Positions 48,940 through 58,700 of a DNA stretch of 64,000 nt are shown here, in pieces (within the stretch, counting starts at the first letter, position 1; each line of letters begins with the position of its first letter). The stretch is from Mycolicibacterium sphagni (GTDB lineage: Bacteria; Actinomycetota; Actinomycetes; Mycobacteriales; Mycobacteriaceae): contig NZ_NOZR01000004.1 of assembly GCF_002250655.1 (NCBI RefSeq), positions 62,001 through 126,000 of the forward strand, in the 5' to 3' direction. Both the position numbers and the translations under genes were made by a program. A model generated the notes under the pieces. That model was given only the letters and a program-made list of their open reading frames with translations, did no database searches and was not told where the DNA came from.

Positions 48940-50672
48940 CCGGAGGGAGATTGCCTGCGGTCGCGTACCGCGGCCACCGCAAGTGCGGCGCCGGAGACGA
49001 GCAGCAAGGCCAGCCACCCCAGGTGCGCAACTATGACCGCAATCCGCTTACCTTGTGGCGCAACCGAACTGCTACCGCCGACCCGGTAGAGGCTCAGGTC
49101 TCCGTCGCGGTAGACGACCGGCAGCCGCTCTAACGTGCGCTGCGCGTCACCAATGGCGCCTGCACTGCCTGTTTCGACGACAACCCAGCCCACCCCGGCA
49201 TCGGACAGTGCTGCGGGCGACCCGCCGGCCAGCAGCACCCGCTGAACCTCGCGGGCATGGCTGCCCTCTCCGGGCACGGACTGGCCCGAGATGGTCAGGT
49301 CGCCGGTGGCCAGCACCTCGGCACGGACGAAGCGCGGCAACGGATCCAGCACCGGAGCCGGGCCCGCCCACGGGAATTGGCGCATGCTGTCGGCGGGCAG
49401 CACGGCCACATCCGCGGGCGCGGCGTTGACGATGGCGGCGACCACAGACCAGCCCGGCGGATACCGCACCGAGGTGACCTTGCCCCACACGCCGAAGGCC
49501 AGATCGGGGAGGACGGCGATCACTGCGACCACGCACACCAGCGCGGTGAGCGAGGGGCGAAGCCAACGGCGCAACGTCACCACCGCCCCGGCCCCGGCGA
49601 CGGCATAGCCCGGCATCGCCAGCGCCACCCACTTCTGTCCGTCGCGCAGCACGCCCACCCCCGGCGCGTCCTCGACCAGCGCCCGCAGCAGCGACAGCCC
49701 GGGGCCGGAGGCCAGCGTTGCGGGCAGCAGCACACCGATTGCGGCCAGCACCAACAGCGGCGCCGCGCTCCGGCGGCGCAGCAGTGTCGGCAGGCCGATG
49801 GCCACCACGGCCAGCAGCACCGCCGTCGCCAGCAATGCCAATAGCGTTGTGCGAGAGGACGGAACCGCCTCGGCGTTCCAGATCCCACCCAGCCCGGCCA
49901 GGCTGCCGAGGGTCCCCAGGCCCGGTTCGGCGCGTGCCGCGAACGCGAGCACCCCCGACGGCGGGGTCGACTCGAGTGCATCGCCCACAGCTGACGCGGT
50001 CAGCCACGGCAACGCGGCCAGTCCCGAGACGGCGAGCACGCCGGCCGCGCACCGCGGCCGCGGCACCTCGTCACCGGGTACCGCGATGCAGGCCAGCCCC
50101 ACCACGGCGGCAAGCAGCAGGCCAGTCGGCGTCAGACCGGCCACCGCGACCCAGAACCCCACCGCCGCCCAGCGCGCCCATCGCGGCGCGAGGTCGTCGC
50201 TGCGTAACCGGATAACCGCGGCGGCCACCCACGGCAGGCTGCCGTACCCCACGAGCAGGCTCCAGTGCCCCTGCAAAAGACGCTCCGCAACGTAGGGATT
50301 CCAGATTGCGAGCGTGGCCGCCACCAGCTGGCCGGCCGGCCCGGCATCGGGGACCAGGACCGCGGCCAGCCGTGCGGCTCCCCAGCCGGCCAGGAAGATC
50401 CCCAAGATCAGCAGCACCTTGACCAGCACGCCGCCATCGAGGACGGGTGACACCGCGGCGATCAGGAAGTCCTGCGGCACCGCGCGCGGTGCCGACTCGC
50501 CCAGCCCCAGCGCCGAATCGGAGAAGTACGACCGAGGGGTGGACACCGCGTCGCGCAGCAGCAGATAGCCGGGCGCCAGCAGCGGTGCGGTCACCGCGAG
50601 CGCCAACAGGAGGGCATATCCCGCCACCGCCCATTCCAGGGCCCGGCGTGCCTGGGTCACGGGAGTGCTCAC
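48936..50672 (-). CDS. Polytopic membrane protein (Rv0226c ortholog)
   Basis: 578 aa with about ten to twelve predicted helices from LEWAVAGYALLLALAVTAPL to the C-terminal KRIAVIVAHLGWLALLLVSG, interrupted after about residue 400 by an extracytoplasmic region (MRQFPWAGPAPVLDPLPRFV; VLLAGGSPAALSDAGVGWVV). The layout and the neighbouring aftD make a GT-C-like envelope glycosyltransferase conceivable, but no catalytic motif is identifiable by eye. GTG start overlaps the DUF3068 stop by four bases, so both come from one transcript. Gene order matches Rv0227c-Rv0226c. Confidence 0.8.
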   Translation of the reverse strand: MSTPVTQARRALEWAVAGYALLLALAVTAPLLAPGYLLLRDAVSTPRSYFSDSALGLGESAPRAVPQDFLIAAVSPVLDGGVLVKVLLILGIFLAGWGAARLAAVLVPDAGPAGQLVAATLAIWNPYVAERLLQGHWSLLVGYGSLPWVAAAVIRLRSDDLAPRWARWAAVGFWVAVAGLTPTGLLLAAVVGLACIAVPGDEVPRPRCAAGVLAVSGLAALPWLTASAVGDALESTPPSGVLAFAARAEPGLGTLGSLAGLGGIWNAEAVPSSRTTLLALLATAVLLAVVAIGLPTLLRRRSAAPLLVLAAIGVLLPATLASGPGLSLLRALVEDAPGVGVLRDGQKWVALAMPGYAVAGAGAVVTLRRWLRPSLTALVCVVAVIAVLPDLAFGVWGKVTSVRYPPGWSVVAAIVNAAPADVAVLPADSMRQFPWAGPAPVLDPLPRFVRAEVLATGDLTISGQSVPGEGSHAREVQRVLLAGGSPAALSDAGVGWVVVETGSAGAIGDAQRTLERLPVVYRDGDLSLYRVGGSSSVAPQGKRIAVIVAHLGWLALLLVSGAALAVAAVRDRRQSPSG

Positions 50673-51868
50673 CGCTGTGGCGGTGGAGGCTCCAGATCCG
50701 GTCTCGCCGCGGGCAGCTTCTCGGTGGCGGCCTCGGCGGCGGGCATCGGCCCGGTTTCGTCCTTACCGAAGAAGCCGTGGTTGCCGGTGTCCAGACCCGG
50801 ATCGATCAGTGCGGACTCGGCGCGCACGCTGAACGTTCCCAGCAGCACCCCACCGACAAGTGCCACCAGGCCCGCCGCGGTGAAGCTGATCGGCAGCACC
50901 CGCGACCACAAGCCGACCCGGTCGCGTTCGTCGCGGGCCGTGGCGACGCGTGACTCGATGGTCTGCTCGTTGGAGGTGACCTTGTAGTCCGCCAGCTCCA
51001 TCTCCGGGTGCAACGGATCGCGGGCGTAGTACTGGTTGGCGTGCTCCGAGGACTTGACGATGACGCCGGTCACCGGATCCACCCAGAACGTGCGCTGCGC
51101 GGCGTAGAACCGGGTCATCGTGATCGGCTCTTCCGGCGGTCCGGGCAGGCCCCAGAGCTCCGCGCGGGCCGTCACCTCGCCGTCCTCGTCCTTGTCGTAG
51201 AGCGAGGCGTACTTGATCGGATCGACCAGCTTGCCGTCGGCGTCGTATCCGACGTTCTGGGTGAACCGGTAGGTGCTCAGCCCGTTGACGTCCTCTTGCC
51301 CGTCGTAGTTGGCGTCGAACGCCTTCTGCGCGATCGGGTCGAAGTACTGATACGTCTTCTTCTCGGTGTTGAACGGGAATCGGTAGGACAGGCCCTCATG
51401 GGGCAGCGCGATATTGGTCGGCGGCTTGTTGTCCTCGATGGTCCGCGGCTTCTGCACCGACCCGCCTGGGTGCGTGTCGTCGGACACCGCCAGCGCGGTG
51501 CTGCGGTTGACCGTCACGGTGTCGACCATCGCCAGCAGCAGACCATTGTCCTGCTGCTTGTCCGCGCGCCGGACGCTGGTACCGACCTGCAACGTCACCA
51601 CGTCGGCGTTAGCCGGGGCTTCGACGGTGATCTGCTGCTGGGACACCACGGGCACGTTCTTGTCGACCACGAACTTCTCGCCCGACAGCGACGAGGGGTC
51701 CAGTGCGGTGCCGGTTCCATCGCTGACCAACGTCTCATCGATGTCGAGCGGGATCTTCTTGATCTTGCCGGAGGTGTAGGTCGACAACAGCAGCGCAGCG
51801 ATCAGCAGGGCGGCTCCGAGCCCGATGATGCCGTACGCCGTGATACGCAACATGCCTGCGCGATTCAC
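50669..51868 (-). CDS. DUF3068 (PorA-family-like) membrane protein, Rv0227c ortholog
   Basis: 399 aa from GTG 51868 (MNRAGMLRITAYGIIGLGAA); the frame stays open to 51904. One N-terminal helix anchors a large extracytoplasmic domain (SSLSGEKFVVDKNVPVVSQQ; LSYRFPFNTEKKTYQYFDPI; FYAAQRTFWVDPVTGVIVKS), and a second helix near the C-terminus (VLPISFTAAGLVALVGGVLL) precedes a Pro-rich tail. This is the DUF3068 layout. The function in mycobacteria is unknown. It starts the leftward operon with the Rv0226c ortholog, from a promoter region with a KstR-like palindrome. Confidence 0.82.
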   Translation of the reverse strand: MNRAGMLRITAYGIIGLGAALLIAALLLSTYTSGKIKKIPLDIDETLVSDGTGTALDPSSLSGEKFVVDKNVPVVSQQQITVEAPANADVVTLQVGTSVRRADKQQDNGLLLAMVDTVTVNRSTALAVSDDTHPGGSVQKPRTIEDNKPPTNIALPHEGLSYRFPFNTEKKTYQYFDPIAQKAFDANYDGQEDVNGLSTYRFTQNVGYDADGKLVDPIKYASLYDKDEDGEVTARAELWGLPGPPEEPITMTRFYAAQRTFWVDPVTGVIVKSSEHANQYYARDPLHPEMELADYKVTSNEQTIESRVATARDERDRVGLWSRVLPISFTAAGLVALVGGVLLGTFSVRAESALIDPGLDTGNHGFFGKDETGPMPAAEAATEKLPAARPDLEPPPPQR

Positions 51869-51922
51869 GCTGCCGTGGCCTCCCTCACTCTCGATCGTGC
51901 CCAAGCACCGCCTTACGGCGAA

Positions 51923-51936
51923 GCAAACGTGTTTGA
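51923..51936. promoter_or_regulatory. Palindrome resembling the KstR operator in the Rv0227c/Rv0228 divergent promoter
   Basis: GCAAACGTGTTTGA contains the perfect palindrome CAAACGTGTTTG and matches TnnAACnnGTTnnA except for the first base. It lies between the DUF3068 and acyltransferase genes. It could bind KstR or another TetR-family regulator with a related site. Confidence 0.35.
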
Positions 51937-52040
51937 CCCTAACAGCAGCGCCCCAGGCACCGGCTCATTAGGAGGTCATCGCCGCAGCCCAGGTGTACCC
52001 ACTTTCGCAGGCAACGTGCCATCGGAGCACACTGGCTGCC

Positions 52041-53219
52041 ATGACACCGGAGGCGGAGCAGATCGGGGGCACCCGCGGCTTCCTGCCCGCTGTTGAAGGG
52101 ATGCGCGCCTGCGCGGCGATGGGGGTGGTGCTCACCCATGTCGCCTTCCAAACCGGCACCACGGCCGCAGTGGTGGGTCGGCTGCTGCACCGCTTCGACC
52201 TGGCCGTCGCGGTGTTCTTCGCGCTCTCGGGATTCTTGTTGTGGCGCGGGCACGCCGCCGCGGCCCGCGGCCGTCGCCGGCGGCCGCCCACAGGCCACTA
52301 TCTGCGGTCGCGCCTGGTGCGCATCATGCCCGGCTACGTGGTGGCCGTCGTCGTCATCCTGACCCTGCTGCCGGATGCCAACCACGCCAGCTTCACGGTC
52401 TGGTGGGCCAACCTCACGCTGACTCAGGTCTACGTCCCACTCACGCTGACCACCGGGCTGACCCAGATGTGGAGCTTGTCGGTGGAGGTGAGCTTTTATC
52501 TCGCTCTACCGATCCTGGCATTCCTGGCCCGCCGGCTGCCGGTGCAGGCGCGGGTCCCGGTGATCGCGGCGGTGGCGGTGGCCAGTCTGGCCTGGGGGCT
52601 GCTGCCGATCCACACGATGCAGGGCGTGAATTTCCTGAACTGGCCGCCGGCCTACGCCTCGTGGTTCGCCGCGGGCATGCTGCTGGCCGAGTGGACCGTC
52701 AGCCCGGTGGGCTGGGTGCACAGGCTGGCCCGAAAGCGTTGGGCCATCACGGGGATCGCACTGGTGGCCTATCTGATCTCGGCGTCGCCGCTGGCCGGGC
52801 CGAAGGATCTGGTCCCGGCCACGTTGGGCCAGTTCGTGATTCGCACGTCGATGGGCGCCATCGTCGCCGGTGCGTTACTGGCGCCGCTGGTCCTCGATCG
52901 TCCCGACACCCCGCACCCGATTCTGGGGAGCCGGTTCATGGTCACCTTGGGCCGCTGGTCCTACGGGCTGTTCGTCTGGCACCTGGCCGCGCTGGTGATG
53001 GTTTTCCCGATGGTCGGTAAGTTCATGTTCAACGGCAACCTGATCGTCATGTTGGTCCTGACGTTGGTCCTCGGGTTCGCGATGGCAGCTGTCAGCTACG
53101 CCCTCGTCGAGTCGCCGTGCCGGAATGCGCTGCGGCGCTGGGAGTACCGGCGCAAAGCTCCGGTCCCGCCGCTGGACAGTTCGGTCAGCGATGCGCCCGA
53201 GCCCGCAATTGCGCGCTAG
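52041..53219 (+). CDS. Acyltransferase_3 family membrane protein (Rv0228 ortholog)
   Basis: 392 aa from ATG 52041. About ten membrane helices; the N-terminal family signature is GFLPAVEGMRACAAMGVVLT with the catalytic-type His in VLTHVAFQTG, followed by DLAVAVFFALSGFLLWRGHA. SVEVSFYLALPILAFLA is another conserved part and ALVESPCRNALRRWEYRRK ends the fold. Members O-acetylate or O-acylate cell-surface sugars. In a neighbourhood with aftD it probably modifies an envelope glycan or lipid, substrate unknown. It converges with the AMP-ligase gene through a CTAG stop overlap. Confidence 0.85.
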   Translation: MTPEAEQIGGTRGFLPAVEGMRACAAMGVVLTHVAFQTGTTAAVVGRLLHRFDLAVAVFFALSGFLLWRGHAAAARGRRRRPPTGHYLRSRLVRIMPGYVVAVVVILTLLPDANHASFTVWWANLTLTQVYVPLTLTTGLTQMWSLSVEVSFYLALPILAFLARRLPVQARVPVIAAVAVASLAWGLLPIHTMQGVNFLNWPPAYASWFAAGMLLAEWTVSPVGWVHRLARKRWAITGIALVAYLISASPLAGPKDLVPATLGQFVIRTSMGAIVAGALLAPLVLDRPDTPHPILGSRFMVTLGRWSYGLFVWHLAALVMVFPMVGKFMFNGNLIVMLVLTLVLGFAMAAVSYALVESPCRNALRRWEYRRKAPVPPLDSSVSDAPEPAIAR

Positions 53220-54694
53220 TTCGTCGGCGACGCGCTCAGCCGGGCGATGATCTCGTCGCGCACCGCGGAACGGCGGGCCTTGCCGGCGTCGTCGCGCAGC
53301 GGACTATCGACGAACTCCACACTCCGCGGCACCTTGTAGTCGGCCAGCCGTTCTGCGACGAACGCCATGACACCGTCCTCACTGAGTACCGCACCGTCGG
53401 TGTGTACCAAGGCATACGGCACCTGACCGAGGTCCTCATGCGGTACCCCGACGACGAGGCAGGACAGCACGGCGGGGTGCTCGGCCAGCGCGTTCTCGAT
53501 TTCGGCGGGGTACACATTGCGCCCACCCACGGTGAACATGTCGACGCGCCGGTCGGCCAGGTAGAGATAGCCCTCGTCGTCGAACCAGCCCAAGTCGCCC
53601 AGCGAATCCCAGCCGTCGAGGGATTTGGCGGTGCTGCCGATGTAGTGGTACGTCGGGCCTGAGCCGGGATTCGGGCGCATGTAGATCTCGCCGAGCACCC
53701 CGGGCGCGCACTCGTTGCCGTCGTCGTCGAGCACCTTCATCTCGCCGGCGACCACGCGGCCCACCGACCCGCGGTGGGTCAGCCATTCCGAGCCGCTGAT
53801 GAATGTCAGCGCCTGAAGTTCGGTGCCGCCGTACAGTTCCCACACCGCATCGGGGCCGAGCAGGTCGATCCACGCTTGCTTGATGTTCGGAGGGCACACG
53901 GCAGCCACGTGCCACAGCCGGCGCAGAGAGGACAGGTCGTAGGCGTCGGGATTCGCGTGGTAGACCGGCAGCAGCCGATGCATGATCGTGGGCACCGTGG
54001 TCAGGTAGTTGACCTGGTAGTCGGCGACGACTCGTAGGAAGCGGTCCGGGTCGAACCGGGGCAGCAGCACCAGGTGCTGTCCGGTGAGCAGCGCGATGGT
54101 GGCCGAGGTGAACCCGGTGTTATGGCTCAACGGTACTGGCACCAACTGGGTGTCGGTCGGCTCGTTGCCCATCGACATCGCCAGCAGGTCCGCCGGTACC
54201 CGGCCATTCCCACCGGCCTCGATCAGCTTGGGCCGCCCGGTGCTACCGCCGGAGGCGATCGATTTCCATGCCGGTGAAACCGCCTCGGGCAGTGGATCAT
54301 CCGACAGTTCAGGGCTGCCGGTGAAGGCGGCGTCCACGGACGGCACCACGCCGCGGGGGTCGGCCCGGCCCACCAGGAGCGCACGAGGTTTGAGATCGAG
54401 CAGACCCTCGAACTCGGCCTCGGGGAGTCTCGGGGACAGCGGCTGGGGAATCGCGCCGAGTTTCCACACTGCCACCGTGGCCTGTACCCACTCGATCGAG
54501 TTCGGCACCGCGATCGTCACGTAATCACCTTGCCTGACCCCGAGTTCGGCGTAGGCGCGGGCCAAGCGGTTCGACGTCGACTCCAGCTGCCCGCGGGTGA
54601 TGGTCCGGCCGTCGCAGCTCACCGCGGGACGATCGGGTGCCTCGGCGGCCAGCTGGCTCATCCGCGTTCCGATCGGGGGGATCAGCTCATTCAT
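53216..54694 (-). CDS. AMP-dependent acyl-CoA synthetase/ligase (FadD-like)
   Basis: 492 aa from ATG 54694, inside the php stop region (eight-base overlap), so translation is coupled. Adenylation motifs: SIASGGSTGRPKLIEAGG (P-loop, with GGSTG for the usual SGTTG), LYGGTELQALTFISGSE, DSLGDLGWFDDEGYLYLADR (A7/A8) and the C-terminal lysine region DDAGKARRSAVRDEI. It activates a carboxylic acid as the CoA thioester. I recall no equivalent between Rv0228 and php in M. tuberculosis, so it looks like a lineage-specific addition. The substrate is unknown. Confidence 0.83.
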   Translation of the reverse strand: MNELIPPIGTRMSQLAAEAPDRPAVSCDGRTITRGQLESTSNRLARAYAELGVRQGDYVTIAVPNSIEWVQATVAVWKLGAIPQPLSPRLPEAEFEGLLDLKPRALLVGRADPRGVVPSVDAAFTGSPELSDDPLPEAVSPAWKSIASGGSTGRPKLIEAGGNGRVPADLLAMSMGNEPTDTQLVPVPLSHNTGFTSATIALLTGQHLVLLPRFDPDRFLRVVADYQVNYLTTVPTIMHRLLPVYHANPDAYDLSSLRRLWHVAAVCPPNIKQAWIDLLGPDAVWELYGGTELQALTFISGSEWLTHRGSVGRVVAGEMKVLDDDGNECAPGVLGEIYMRPNPGSGPTYHYIGSTAKSLDGWDSLGDLGWFDDEGYLYLADRRVDMFTVGGRNVYPAEIENALAEHPAVLSCLVVGVPHEDLGQVPYALVHTDGAVLSEDGVMAFVAERLADYKVPRSVEFVDSPLRDDAGKARRSAVRDEIIARLSASPTN

Positions 54695-55691
54695 ACGCAC
54701 CTTGCCTGGAGAAGATGTCTCGAGGGTTGTCGACCAACATCGTGGTGATCTGTTGTTCGGTGACTCCGCGCTGGCGCAGCGCGGGCAGTACATCGTTATG
54801 GATGTGCCGGTAGTGCCAGTTGGGCAGCGCCACCGGCACCAGTGCCTCGGGCAGCCAATCGATGTAGCAGGACGCGTCGTGGGAGAGGACCAACTTGTCG
54901 GCGTGGCCGCGTTCGCACATCCGCGCGACGGTGTCGACCCGCTCATCAAAGCCGAGCACGCTGTCCAGGCCGAACCGGTCCATGCCGAGGTAGGACCCGG
55001 CCGCGATCAGCTCTTCCAGGTAGCTCAGGTCGGTGGTGTCGCCGCTGTGGCCGATGATGACCCGGTTCAGGTCGACGCCCTCCTCGGCGAAGATGCGTTG
55101 CTGCTCCAGGCCGCGCCGGGTCAGGGCATGGGTGTGGGTGGTGATCGGCACGCCGGTCTGCCGGTGCGCTTGGGCCACCGCGCGCAGCACCCGCTCGACA
55201 CCGGGGGTGATACCGGGTTCGTCGGTGGCGCACTTGAGGATTGCCGCTTTGACTCCGGTACCGGCGATCCCCTCGGTGATATCCCGGACGAACAGCTCGG
55301 TCATCGTCTCCGGGCCGTCGAGCAGCGTTCCGGGGCCGCTGAAGTGGAAGTACATCGGGACGTCGTTGTAGGTGTAGATCCCGGTGGCGACCACTATCTG
55401 CAAGTCGGTCTGGGCGGCCACCCGCTGGATACGCGGAATGTAGCGGCCCAGCCCGATCACAGTGGGGTCGACGATAGTGTCCACCCCCAGCGCTTTCAGC
55501 TCGTTGAGCTTCGCGACGGCATCGGCTTCCCGGACGGCCTCGGCACCCCAACCTTCGGGATAGTTGGCCATGATCTCGGGCGAGAGGACGAAGACGTGTT
55601 CATGCATGAACACCACACCAAGGTTGTCTGTCGAGATCGCTCCCCGCACGGTCTCGACCTGCGACGGCATTGTCGCGTCAGGCATAGCCAT
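54687..55691 (-). CDS. php: Phosphotriesterase-family metal-dependent hydrolase (php, Rv0230c ortholog)
   Basis: 334 aa from ATG 55691 (GTG 55700 and ATG 55685 are alternatives). The binuclear metal site is complete: HEHVFV (two His), the bridging lysine in KAAILKCATDEPGI, His in VPITTHTHAL and VIIGHSGDTTDLSYLEEL, and Asp in KLVLSHDASCY. This is the PTE/PLL fold of lactonases. Mycobacterial relatives hydrolyse lactones and, weakly, organophosphates. It lies ten bases after aftD in the same direction, as in M. tuberculosis where the two are near each other, and is coupled to the ligase downstream. Confidence 0.85.
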   Translation of the reverse strand: MAMPDATMPSQVETVRGAISTDNLGVVFMHEHVFVLSPEIMANYPEGWGAEAVREADAVAKLNELKALGVDTIVDPTVIGLGRYIPRIQRVAAQTDLQIVVATGIYTYNDVPMYFHFSGPGTLLDGPETMTELFVRDITEGIAGTGVKAAILKCATDEPGITPGVERVLRAVAQAHRQTGVPITTHTHALTRRGLEQQRIFAEEGVDLNRVIIGHSGDTTDLSYLEELIAAGSYLGMDRFGLDSVLGFDERVDTVARMCERGHADKLVLSHDASCYIDWLPEALVPVALPNWHYRHIHNDVLPALRQRGVTEQQITTMLVDNPRDIFSRQGAYE

Positions 55692-55701
55692 ACCAGGCAC
55701 C

Positions 55702-58700
55702 CTAACGGGAAATGCTTGTGTCCTCGGCGGTTTCGCCGTCAGTTCGCGGTGGTGGCCGGTGCCCGGCCGGCGGGCCGGAGCGAAGCGACTCGGGGAATGT
55801 GGCGGCGGCGGCCAGCGCGCCCACCGCGATCAGGGCCGGCAGCTGCACCCAGGCTGAATGACCGATGTAGCCGTCGACCGACCGCCACGGATACCGCGAG
55901 AGCAAGGCGCCGGCCAAGATCAGCCCGCAGGCGCTGGTGGCCACGGCCGTCCGGTCGCGCAGCAGGTCCCGGCGGCGCAGCAGATAGCCGATCACCATGG
56001 CGGCACCGAACACCACCACGCCACCGATCCCGGCGATCAACCCGCCGGCGGCCAACGCCCCGGCGCCGGCCAGCACAGGCAGCCTCCAGGGCCGCGCCGG
56101 GTCTGCGCCGAGGGGCGGGCGGCGGCGCGGCGGCACCAACGCCAGCAGCAGAAGCAGCGGGAGCAGCGACAAGCCCACGGCAAGCCCGATCCGGTAGAGG
56201 CGGTTCGACGGGAAGCTCACCGTGATGGTGCCGTGCTCACCGGCGGGCACCACCCAGCCCTGCTGCCAGCCGTTCACGACAACGGGGGTCAGGGTGACGC
56301 CGTCTGGCAGGTGGGCGACCCACCCGGGGTTGACGCTTTCCGGGACCACCAGCACCTGTGCGGTGGGCGCTCTGGTGACGCTGAACTCCCGACGGTCGGG
56401 ACCCCAGCTGGTGACATCGGCGGGAGTCGTTGGTGCCGTGGGTATTTGCGACGCTGACGGGCCTGACAGCGCAGCGCCGTCCACGACGAACGCCGAGCCA
56501 GGACTGATCAGCAGCTCTTGCTGGCCGGCCGGCAGGGCGATCGGCGTCGGATCACACGCATGCGCCGGGATCGGTTCGCCGTCTAGCAACGCGGCGACCG
56601 TGGTGATCACCGAGGTCTGCACAAACCGGCCCGAGACCGCCACGATTGGCCCCTGACCGCACGGGATTTCGATGGTGCGCTTCCGATTGGCTGCGGCGTC
56701 GGCGGCGGCGATGGGCTTCCCATCCGTACCCAGCACGCGGACCTCGGCCAGGCCGGGTGGCTTGAGCTGATCGAAACCGATCGCGGTGCGGTCGATTACG
56801 TCGTTCCAGTTGAGGATGCTGATCCGCACCGTGTCGGTGACCCGTGGGCGCAGGGACACGGTTTGGGTGCCCACGCCTGGCCCGCCGGCGAGGCGGCGCA
56901 CCTCGGGACCGTCACCGAGGTCGATGGCCACCATCGTGGGATGGGTGGGCAGCTCCGACGTACTCGGCGTCAGCGCCACACCGGTGACCTCCGTGGGCTT
57001 GGGCAGTGTCACGGTCAGGGTGGGGGCGCTGTGGTGCTGCACCACATTCTGTGGAGCGGTCCACGCGGTGCGGGGGTCGCCGTCGGTTGCCGCGTACGCC
57101 GAACCGTCGACATCGATCAGGTCGGCGTCGCCGCGGGACCGGGTAGTGCCCGGCTGGGCGATCAGGTCCGCCAGGTGCGGGCCCTGCCGGGCGCGCACCC
57201 ACACCGTCGGGCTGACCTCGATCGGTTTGGGCACCGTCAGGGTCCGGCTCAGGGTCACCGGTTCCTCGGGGGCCAGGGCCATCGACGCCGCGCAGTGCAC
57301 ACCGTCCGGCGAATCCGCGCAGCCCTGCCGGCCGAGCAGCTCGGAGCCCAGATCCCATGCGGCGACCGTTGATCCGCCGGGGGGCCCCGGCACCACGACG
57401 CTGTGTCGAATGTCGACGGGGTGGGCGTAGCCGGATGCGTCGTATTGAGTCACCGACAGATCGGTGATGCCGAACTGGACTCCCGCCGAGCCGTCGTCGG
57501 TGCCGACCGCGGTGATCCGCACCCAAGGCGACTCCCCGTACGGCAGCGCCACCGACAGCGGCTTCCCGGGCTCGTCGAAACGCACTGTGCTGGTGCCATT
57601 TTGGGTCGACACCTGAATCCGGCGCACCTGGGCGCCCACGGCGGTGGCGCTCGGGGTGATCGTCAGGGTCGCGTTGGTGACGGGCCGGTCGAAGTCGATC
57701 TGCAGCCACTGCCCGACTGCCGCTTGCAGCGAGTTGGACACCCAGGCGGTCGCCGGGTCGCCGTCGACGGCGGCGCCGGGCCCGCTGGCCGTCGCGACGT
57801 TGGGCAGTGCGGTGGCATCCGAGGAGGAACTCGACGCGGACAGCCGCCCGCCGGTCCAGGCGCCGTGCACGAGTTTGGCGCCGGGGACTGGATAGTCGGG
57901 CACCCGGTTGAACGTGTTGCGCCGGTCGCCCTCGGCCCTGATCGCCGAAGAGTGGTCGTCGACCCGGCCATAGTCGGTTTCCCGGTCGACGGGGGTGTCG
58001 GTGACGGTGACCAGGGGTGCTCCCAGCCCGGCACGCTGGGCGTCGGACGTCAGCAGCATCGGACCCAGCGGGGCCTGACCCAATAGGCGGCGCCGCTCGT
58101 CGATGCGCTGTAGTACTTCGGGTCCGCCGTCGATCCGGGCCATCCGGTTGGCGTCGGTCAGATAGGGAGCGCCCGGATTGCCCTGGGTGTCAACGCGATA
58201 GATCTCAACAGCCGGATACCGTGGCCGCAGTCCGCTATCGCTGATGAATCCGTCCAGGACGCCCGGCCCGACGGGGTCGCCGAACTGCGCGACCTTCTGC
58301 AGCCCCGGTGAGCCGTCGATGGCCCGATGCACCAACAGCGGCCGCGCAGATCGCGATTTATCAGGGTCCAGGTCGTTGCGCACCACCACATAGGAGATGC
58401 CCTGACGGGCCAGGGTGTCGGCCAGGCCCGCCGACGGCCTGCCCGCGGCGAACAGCCGCTGCACCGAGTCCAGCGCGCGAATTGTCTGCGGCGGGGTCAG
58501 GGGAATGGAATCCCTTACTCCCCAAGGGCTTTCGCCCAGAACCTGCAGTGGCTCGTCGTGGCTGTTGCCCCATACCTGAGTAGCGAAGGGTGCTCCTGGG
58601 GCGACCAGCACCCGCCCGGGCGTGGGCTTACCGGTGTTGTGTTCGGTCAGCCAGTCGGCGGCCTGATGCCAATAGTCGGGGATCGCGCTGAACGCGCCGG

